From Lytechinus pictus (Eukaryota; Echinodermata; Echinoidea; Temnopleuroida; Toxopneustidae), in NCBI RefSeq assembly GCF_037042905.1, contig NC_087249.1, positions 12,343,501 through 12,407,500 on the forward strand: a stretch of DNA of 64,000 bases. The letters are read 5' to 3'. The notes beneath the pieces were generated by a model, which was given only the letters and a program-made list of their open reading frames with translations, searched no databases and was not told the origin of the DNA. The stretch's first letter is position 1; the number at the start of each line of letters is the position of its first letter. Below are positions 58,156 through 64,000 of this stretch, piece by piece. The position numbers and the translations under genes were made by a program.

Positions 58156-58478
58156 CTATGCCTCGCCCATACCAGCTGAAGCAGGATCGGCCTGCCTCTT
58201 ATTCGAGCTGCCTTCACCGTCACGGCCATCACCGTCAGTCACAACCAGCGGATCCTGAACATCTTCAATCTCAGTTACGATCGTCGTTTCGACTTCGATG
58301 ATCTCCGTCGTAACGTCCAAATCCTTGTCGATTCGTGATATCGCATTCGATCTCTGAAGCAACGCCGATCGTTCTGTTTTGTTGACCTGACCGAGTGGGA
58401 CAGCGATTGGCTCGACGATGTCGAGGAATGTTGTGTGGTCGATAGACCCAGTTTCCTCGATGCTGTTTGTGTTTTCCA
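58156..58478 (-). CDS. fst: Follistatin, last exon: acidic C-terminal tail
   Basis: Encodes the final 106 complete codons plus a split first codon. The acceptor (TTTTAG before 58478) leaves two bases that complete the single base left by the upstream exon, giving Val. The tail has no cysteine and is acidic (V-T-E-I-E-D-V-Q-D, T-D-G-D-G-R-D-G-E-G) with a dibasic K-R near the end and one N-K-T sequon. Known: vertebrate follistatin also ends in an acidic tail encoded by its own last exon, and alternative use of that exon changes binding to the cell surface. This tail is several times longer than the vertebrate one as I know it. Stop TAG at 58156-58158. Confidence 0.82.
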
Positions 58479-59461
58479 CTAAAATCATGATTATAAGAAA
58501 ACAAATAGAATTAGTTCGAATCAGAGTCGATGTCAAGTATTTTGATGTGGTTAACTTAAAAGTCATAAAGTTAGACTTCGAAGCTTTTGTTCCTGAATTA
58601 TCTTTCCGCTCCTACCCCCTTTTTAGATAATTTTTTAGGCTCTTGAATAGTCATTATTTGATATCGACCCCATTGCTCCTCATCCTATATTTTAATTGCA
58701 CTAACATGACTAATAATTTTTCATTAGTCAAATCTAATTGAATCAATCATGTGAAATACCATATTTAGTCAACTGATATTAATGGATGGCCAGAATTCGG
58801 AGATTCGTCTGAAAACAAAATGCATTCATGGCATCTGATGAAATAAATAACGTTGAGGCGATAGATGGTGGTGTTTATAGAAGACTAAACAGAGATAGCA
58901 CAGATAGTTATGCACTAGAGATGAGTTTTTACATGTTGGAGAAAAACCCAAACTATATATAAAGGGAAAATAATGAAGGGATGATAATTCATTACTAAAT
59001 ATGATTATGGCACAGATTGAAGGAGGGAGCTAGTATGTGGGCTCTGCCCTCTAAAAGCTCCGCGACCGAAAGCAAGGAGAAAAAAAGTAAAATGATGAAA
59101 TTATTATTTGAGCATCATCCCCAAATTATAGTTTCTTTTTGAAAGGTAAATTTTTTCACTCGCTCGCTTTGCTCACTTTTTTTCTAAATTTACCCACATA
59201 GGCCATGCTGGAAATGTCCCTTGAAATGTTTCGCTAATTACGCCATTGAGATGAAAAAGATAAAGAAATAAATGAAATAATACATAATTGGTCCTCGATT
59301 ATATCTAAGACTGAAATGAACTTATAAACGAAACGATATCATTCGCATAAACTTCGTTACACATCTAATCTCCTTAATTTTGTCTTCTTGAAAAAAAAAA
59401 GATTACATATATATAATTGTCTGGAATTTTCAAGGAGGAAAAAGAACAATGAATGTCCCAC

Positions 59462-59692
59462 CGTTGCACGGGCTGCGTCTGTCCACGAAAACGTAGGTAT
59501 TGTTCGCACACATGTGGTTGTGAAGATGACACTGTGTGGGATACGTAACGCCGTCACTCCCGCAGACGGGACCAGTGAGCCACCTTTCGGGACAGGTGAT
59601 GTTACACAAGACACAGCGTGGTTCCTCCTCCATGTAATCCATTACACACTGCTTGCCGCGAACACAGCTCAACGCAGAACATGTCGTGAAAT
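59462..59692 (-). CDS. fst: Follistatin, third follistatin module exon (FSD3)
   Basis: 231 bases, phase 1 at both ends: acceptor CCCGCCAG before 59692, donor GTGGGA after 59462. It encodes one follistatin module of ten cysteines, an EGF-like hairpin half (C-x4-C-x5-C...C-x2-C) and a Kazal half containing P-V-C-G-S-D-G-V-T-Y and Q-C-H-L. Sequons N-I-T and N-N-T lie in the Kazal half. In follistatin, FSD3 follows the activin-binding FSD1 and FSD2 and packs against the N-terminal domain of the partner molecule. The upstream intron runs to 60385; the downstream intron (58479-59461) ends at the acidic-tail exon. Confidence 0.9.
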
Positions 59693-60239
59693 CTGGCGGG
59701 AAAAGATGTGACAATTATTATTCCATAAATTTAAATTTTCTTATCGATATAATCAATGAGAATTAGGAGCGAGATGACTACCATAGGAAAAAAAGACGGC
59801 ATGTTACTCAAGCTTAGTGCTCCGTCACATTTTAAACGTCACTTTCAGATGTTCTATTAAAGAATGTACAGTCTAGTCCTGTTATCCTATCACGTTTTTA
59901 TAGAATAAAGAGATTGTACAAGACTTTTCTGATGACAAATATGAAACGAAATTATTGACAAACATTATTCAAAGATACCAAGTAAATATGTGAATTGCAG
60001 CTAGCAAGTAGTTTCTAGTTTCTGAACAAAATTGACACAGCAAATGGCCAATCTATTGCCGAACGATATGCGTGGTAAAAAAAAAATGCTCTCTCTCCAG
60101 TAGTTAGTGTTTGTTTGTTCGATTTTTTCCTTGCTGTTGATTTGGATCAGTTTATTTACTAAATAATACACATTTCCAGGGGGAAAATGTCAATGGTTGT
60201 CTTATTGTAGAGAGAGAGAGAGAGGGGGGGATAATGGTG

Positions 60240-60357
60240 CAATATTAACGCCAAACTGACGCGTCAGTCATGACGGTAGGTCTACGTTATTTGTAATAAC
60301 GCAATTTAGCTTTAATTTGTCAGTCTGGAGTCGGTTCTACTGGTGTAAACGTCGCTT
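60240..60357. mobile_element. Decayed palindromic MITE inside fst intron
   Basis: CGCCAAACTGACGCGTCAG on the left and TTTGTCAGTCTGGAGTCGGT with GGTGTAAACG on the right recall the family at 32284 and 32712. It ends just short of the exon at 60386. Confidence 0.5.
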
Positions 60358-60385
60358 AACGTTGGTCATCGGTCAAAGAACGTAC

Positions 60386-60610
60386 TTTCGCATCTTCCTC
60401 TGTGAGCGATGCCCACGGCTCTCCCCATGAGGCAGGAACTAAGTCGGAGATGGCACCGCGATTCGTAGGTGATCTGATCACGACCGCACGCGTAATCGAG
60501 ATCACCGATGGGATAGCTACACACCGCCCAGCAGAGAACGCAGTGAGGTCGCCCTGTCTGGTCTTCGACGCAACGGCGTCCTCGCGGACACGTTACTCCA
60601 TCGCAGGATC
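60386..60610 (-). CDS. fst: Follistatin, second follistatin module exon (FSD2)
   Basis: 225 bases, phase 1 at both ends: acceptor ATTTGGCAG before 60610, donor GTACGT (strong consensus) after 60386. Ten cysteines in follistatin-module spacing. The stretch C-L-M-G-R-A-V-G-I-A-H-R-G-R-C matches the FSD2-specific C-x2-G-R-x-x-G-x-A-x-x-G-x-C pattern of vertebrate follistatin, which is why I place it as FSD2. FSD1-FSD2 form the main activin-wrapping surface. The inner Kazal loop (Y-P-I-G-D-L-D-Y) differs from the usual. The joined codon with FSD1 reads AGA (Arg), and with FSD3 AAT (Asn, forming an N-F-T sequon). Confidence 0.92.
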
Positions 60611-61059
60611 CTGCCAAATAGAAAGGGATCAGATAAGTGACAGAATACCAACACGTAGTCATTACGGTTGTGATTATATTATTGGTGAAGCCACAGAGGA
60701 AGAAAGAGGGTGAGAGAGTGTGGAGGAACAAATTTGTTGACAAAATATTTTGAATTTTAGAAATTAGCACATATTAAAAATCGTTTACTTGAAAAATAAA
60801 AACCTTGGATATCACAAGGATGCAAATAAAACCAATTGAGAACCAGTTATTTTGTAAAACATTTTTCAGCACTTCTTTGGTCGGACAAAATCATATTCAC
60901 CAACACCATGTGCATATTGTTTAATCTATTTATTTTTACATTTTTTTAGTGTACGTAGACATTTTTCTTTTAGTATTGTAGTCCTTAAGATAATCGACAT
61001 TGTCTCAGTGAGAGCCTTTGCAACAATGAAGAACAATTTTGATCTCTACATGCCCTTAC

Positions 61060-61278
61060 TCTGACATCGTCCGTAGTACGCCACTTCGACCTCGCTGGAC
61101 CGGTGACACCGTTCGGTGCGGAGGTCGCATATTGATCGGTACTGGAAGTTATCCGTTCCGCATACCGGTCCGTCGTACTGAATGTCATCGCACCGCGGCT
61201 GGCAGATGCAGCGGGTCCGGTTGTTCGAGTCCAATATGCATTTCTGGTCATCGCGACACTGCATCTCTTCACATGTGT
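61060..61278 (-). CDS. fst: Follistatin, first follistatin module exon (FSD1)
   Basis: 219 bases, phase 1 at both ends: acceptor CCCATTCTAG before 61278, donor GTAAGG after 61060. Encodes D-T-C-E-E-M-Q-C...G-P-V-C-G-T-D...V-E-V-A-Y-Y-G-R-C-Q with ten cysteines, matching the order and spacing of follistatin FSD1. Secreted antagonist of activin and related TGF-beta ligands (family knowledge). The segment equal to the vertebrate heparin-binding stretch (between cysteines 3 and 4, here I-L-D-S-N-N-R-T-R) lacks the Lys cluster, so surface heparan binding by this site may be weak. It carries an N-R-T sequon. The preceding exons (signal peptide and N-terminal domain) are not found in the remaining 2.7 kb and probably lie beyond the window. 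Confidence 0.92.
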
Positions 61279-63660
61279 CTAGAATGGGGAGGATTATTTG
61301 GAAGAAGGAGAGCAATAATGGAAGAGGAGATTTATGAGAGAGTTGGAGTTGAACAATAGTGACGGATGACAATTCAATGGTGATCATTACTATCACTAAT
61401 TCAGTATTTTATCTTATATTATGATTTCAGGCACAGTTTACATAGCGAGATCAAGTAATATCTGATAGGTAAAACCACGAGGGTAAACATCAAACTTACG
61501 ATATTTGAGATGAGATGGGATTTCGGGGAGCCAACTACCCCCTAAAGACGACAACAAACAAATCAAGCGAGAAAAATAACAAAGTGCGACCCAAAAATTA
61601 AAAATTCAACTCGGAAGATCTCGGAGGATAAGTGTAAACGTTTCCAAAAGACAAAACAAAGAGTACGCTATACAAACGTCCACTTTTTATTTTTGTTCCA
61701 TTTTTTTTTACAAATCAAAGAGAATTTAATTCGTGTTAGTTAAACATTCAATAGAAATGTGTCAGATTACATTAGTATTAATATCATCATACATGTCATA
61801 TCTTTACGTACGCTACAATGTTGATATATGAATCTAAACATGACTTAGGCAAAACAAAGTGAAATAGAAACAATCACAAAATTGATAAGTTATGTTAATG
61901 TTATCGTACAAGATGTCTACTCTAAATAAATAATAATCTAATATTAGATATATCAAGGTTCGTGGATATAAAATACGGGTTGATATGAGTATGGAACATT
62001 TACAATCTACAGGATGGTATTCTAAAATATCAATAGAAGACTTCCAAGCGCCTAGGACACCAATATTCAGTGCCTGGATAAAGCGGTATCATATGACCAA
62101 ATGAATAAGATCCAACGTTGAATGAAATTTCGGGTATACAAATCTTCTTGCTTGTTTTAATTGCTTTTTAATTGCTTTTTTAATTATTAGTGAGGTCTAT
62201 TTCCATTTTTTTTTTTGGGGGGGGCTAGTTGATAACCATTTCTTATTCCATTTGTTTCTTGCTAGACAGATTTTTGAGGATGCAACTGTCGATCCATTTT
62301 AACTCCATTGTCAACCGTTTTGTGTCGACAAGAATAAAATGTTCAACAACGTGAACCCCCGAAAAAAATTTACGGGGTTGTTGATGATATTCTTGTTTTC
62401 TGTTTATGAAAAAACAGATAAGAATTTAATTAAATAAATAATCTCTTGTAATCTTTCTTTCATATATAACTAAACATGTATATATTACAAGCCTGAAGGT
62501 ATTCATCTAGAATGCTTTTGGTGTTCTTAATAAGTGTTTCAATTCAGGTAACATTCAAAATTGAATATAAAAACCTTGTTGGTATTATCCCAATTTTTAA
62601 TTATCATTTTTAATCCGCACTCTTCATCGTAATGTGGTTAAAGTGATATAAATACAAATGACCTCATGGCAAGATTATAATAAATTGTTTTAGTATTACT
62701 AATCTGATGTAAACCGATATCTATTATAATATTTGATGTTTAACGAATGATTAGGATCTATAAAATGATATCATGTTAGAAATTATGGATAGTTTGAGGA
62801 ACATGGACACCAAGATACAAAGAGAATGCATTTATAAGTCAATGTGTTACCTCCTGTCTCGATGATAGCGCCATCTCGTGTTCTCAAAAAGAACATGATT
62901 CTTATTTCAACCAGAGAAAAAAAATAAAATAGACAATTAGCCGTCGAGACAACTTATAATCTCACTTTCACATAATTTTACTTTTATAGTTTTCCTCACC
63001 AATTTTCTTTATGAGCTTCCTTTTCTATATCTCTTTTTTGTCAATACCCTCCTGCTCCTTCTTCTTCATCTTCATCTCCATCTTCTTTTTCTTCCCTTCT
63101 TCTTCTTCTTCTTCTCTTGTTCTTCTATTCCCTCTTATTTTTATTTACCTTCATTTTTACTCCTCTTCATTTGAAAGACTTGTTGATTTTTTATGTAACT
63201 TTACTTTTTGAGATTTCAAAATCGGTTTGAGTCAGAATATTTTTCAAAAACTGTCAATATCTATGAACTCCGGGATCCGATAATCGATTAATGCTTCTCA
63301 ATTCATATTACTTACGATACGATAGATACTGTATGGATGAATTTCAGTTTGTCCAACTGCATCCCAGCTGTATCCAAACTATCGTGACTATCAGAAAATT
63401 TCTATTTAAACTTTATTTTTACGAGTTTTTTTATACGATGAAAAATCAAAGGGGAATAATCAAAATTCGGCGTAAGTATTGCCAACTATTAAACAACAAC
63501 AACAAAAACAACTGGCTGCTGTATTACGTAGAATTTGAAGTATCCTTATCTCAGTTGTGTCCCTTAGTGGTATAATTCGAAAAGTGTTTCCCAATTTAAT
63601 TCACTCAGTTCATATCAACAGGTACTCTTGTTTTGCTAATTCTCCTCAGCAGGAAAATAG
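61279..63660. other. Upstream intron of fst (partial), no exon confirmed
   Basis: AT-rich sequence between the FSD1 exon and the right edge. No cysteine-rich N-terminal-domain exon is visible on the minus strand. One weak candidate mini-exon (62851-62896) is discussed as a finding. G run at 62217-62224; pyrimidine-rich tract at 63040-63150. Confidence 0.45.
63040..63155. repeat. TTC-rich pyrimidine tract
   Basis: CTTCTTCTTCATC and repeated TTCTTC runs. The Ser/Phe-rich plus frame is an artefact. Confidence 0.75.
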
Positions 63661-63673
63661 GTAGTTGTTGCTT

Positions 63674-63951
63674 TTACGACGGGAAACTCTCTACAACGCA
63701 GAGAAAATGCAATTAAAATCACAAAAGAGAGCTGGGAGGCATTTCTCGAAAGTTGGTGGAATTGGACAGCAGATCAACCGAAGATTTGCACCGGACGAAC
63801 AATTGCAAACGGTCGTTGTCCAGAGCCAAGAGATTCCGATGCTGTCCCGGTCCACTAACTTTCGACAAAAGCCTCTCTCACCTCTCCATTGTGTATTACC
63901 TTGCATTTTCAAAGGATTTGGTTTGTTGGAGAGAGTTCCCCCGTAGTAAAT
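63674..63951. mobile_element. Palindromic MITE with TACGACGGGAAACTCTCT ends
   Basis: Left TTTTACGACGGGAAACTCTC and right (reverse complement) TTTACTACGGGGGAACTCTC are inverted ends. Complementarity runs to the centre at about 63812: GAAAGTTGGTGGAATTGGAC faces GAAAGTTAGTGGACCGGGAC, and TTGCACCGGACGAACAATTG lies near the axis. This explains why open frames appear on both strands here. No transposase. Confidence 0.75.
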
Positions 63952-64000
63952 GCGAAAAGTTCGGAATACAGCTTTGACGGACGACCGCATTCCTCGAAGA

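Noticed and set aside
61039..61359. 106-codon plus-strand frame
   Set aside because: Antisense shadow of the FSD1 exon; the minus strand has ten cysteines in family spacing and consensus splice sites.
63665..63990. Open frames on both strands at the right edge, considered as a 5' exon of fst with two adjacent cysteines
   Set aside because: The segment is a palindromic MITE, and the cysteine spacing does not fit the follistatin N-terminal domain.

Overview
The window is AT-rich animal nuclear DNA: few coding exons with GT/AG introns, long gene-poor stretches, and a dense mix of miniature inverted-repeat transposons (MITEs), tRNA-derived SINEs, a degraded LINE and microsatellites. The repeats (a foldback element with 15-bp tandem repeats in its arms, palindromic GGGCCC-type and TTAA-type MITEs, tRNA-SINEs ending in GCGCTATATAA-(ATT)n) together with a follistatin gene point to a marine deuterostome. 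An echinoderm, probably a sea urchin, is the best guess; this is inferred from repeat style, not from a database match.

Two protein-coding loci are supported. (1) 22311-23945, minus: an uninterrupted 544-codon frame for a type I membrane protein with a signal peptide, three Ig domains related to the Kirrel/nephrin group, one membrane segment and a tail with two ITIM-like tyrosine motifs. A TATA/initiator-like core promoter lies about 0.3 kb upstream. (2) 58156-61278, minus: the 3' half of a follistatin gene (fst). Three consecutive exons each encode one ten-cysteine follistatin module with phase 1 at both ends, and a fourth exon encodes an acidic C-terminal tail. The signal peptide and N-terminal domain exons should lie beyond the right edge of the window.

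The most striking mobile element is at 35208-38731: 3.5 kb with inverted arms of about 460 bp built from 15-bp (and some 20-bp) repeats, ends GGT...ACC, and a perfect 8-bp target duplication ACAATTTA on both sides. Its loop is a patchwork of other repeats and has no transposase. This is the architecture of sea urchin TU-type foldback transposons.

Other elements with visible ends and target duplications are: an 871-bp hAT-like element (10769-11639, 8-bp duplication); a Harbinger-like element with an internal partial tandem duplication (46176-47340, TTA); four TTAA-flanked MITEs (18842, 24977, 42204, 53535); and four TA-flanked MITEs (17995, 28806, 30311, 52403). There are also several palindromic GGGCCC/GGGTCC MITEs, SINEs at 31.2, 32.9, 34.9 and 40.7 kb, and the C-terminal part of a CR1/L2-like LINE on the minus strand (42842-44150). 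The remaining long stretches show no gene I can support. Three less AT-rich blocks (16.9-17.1, 33.2-33.5 and 41.9-42.1 kb) look like candidate regulatory DNA, on weak grounds.
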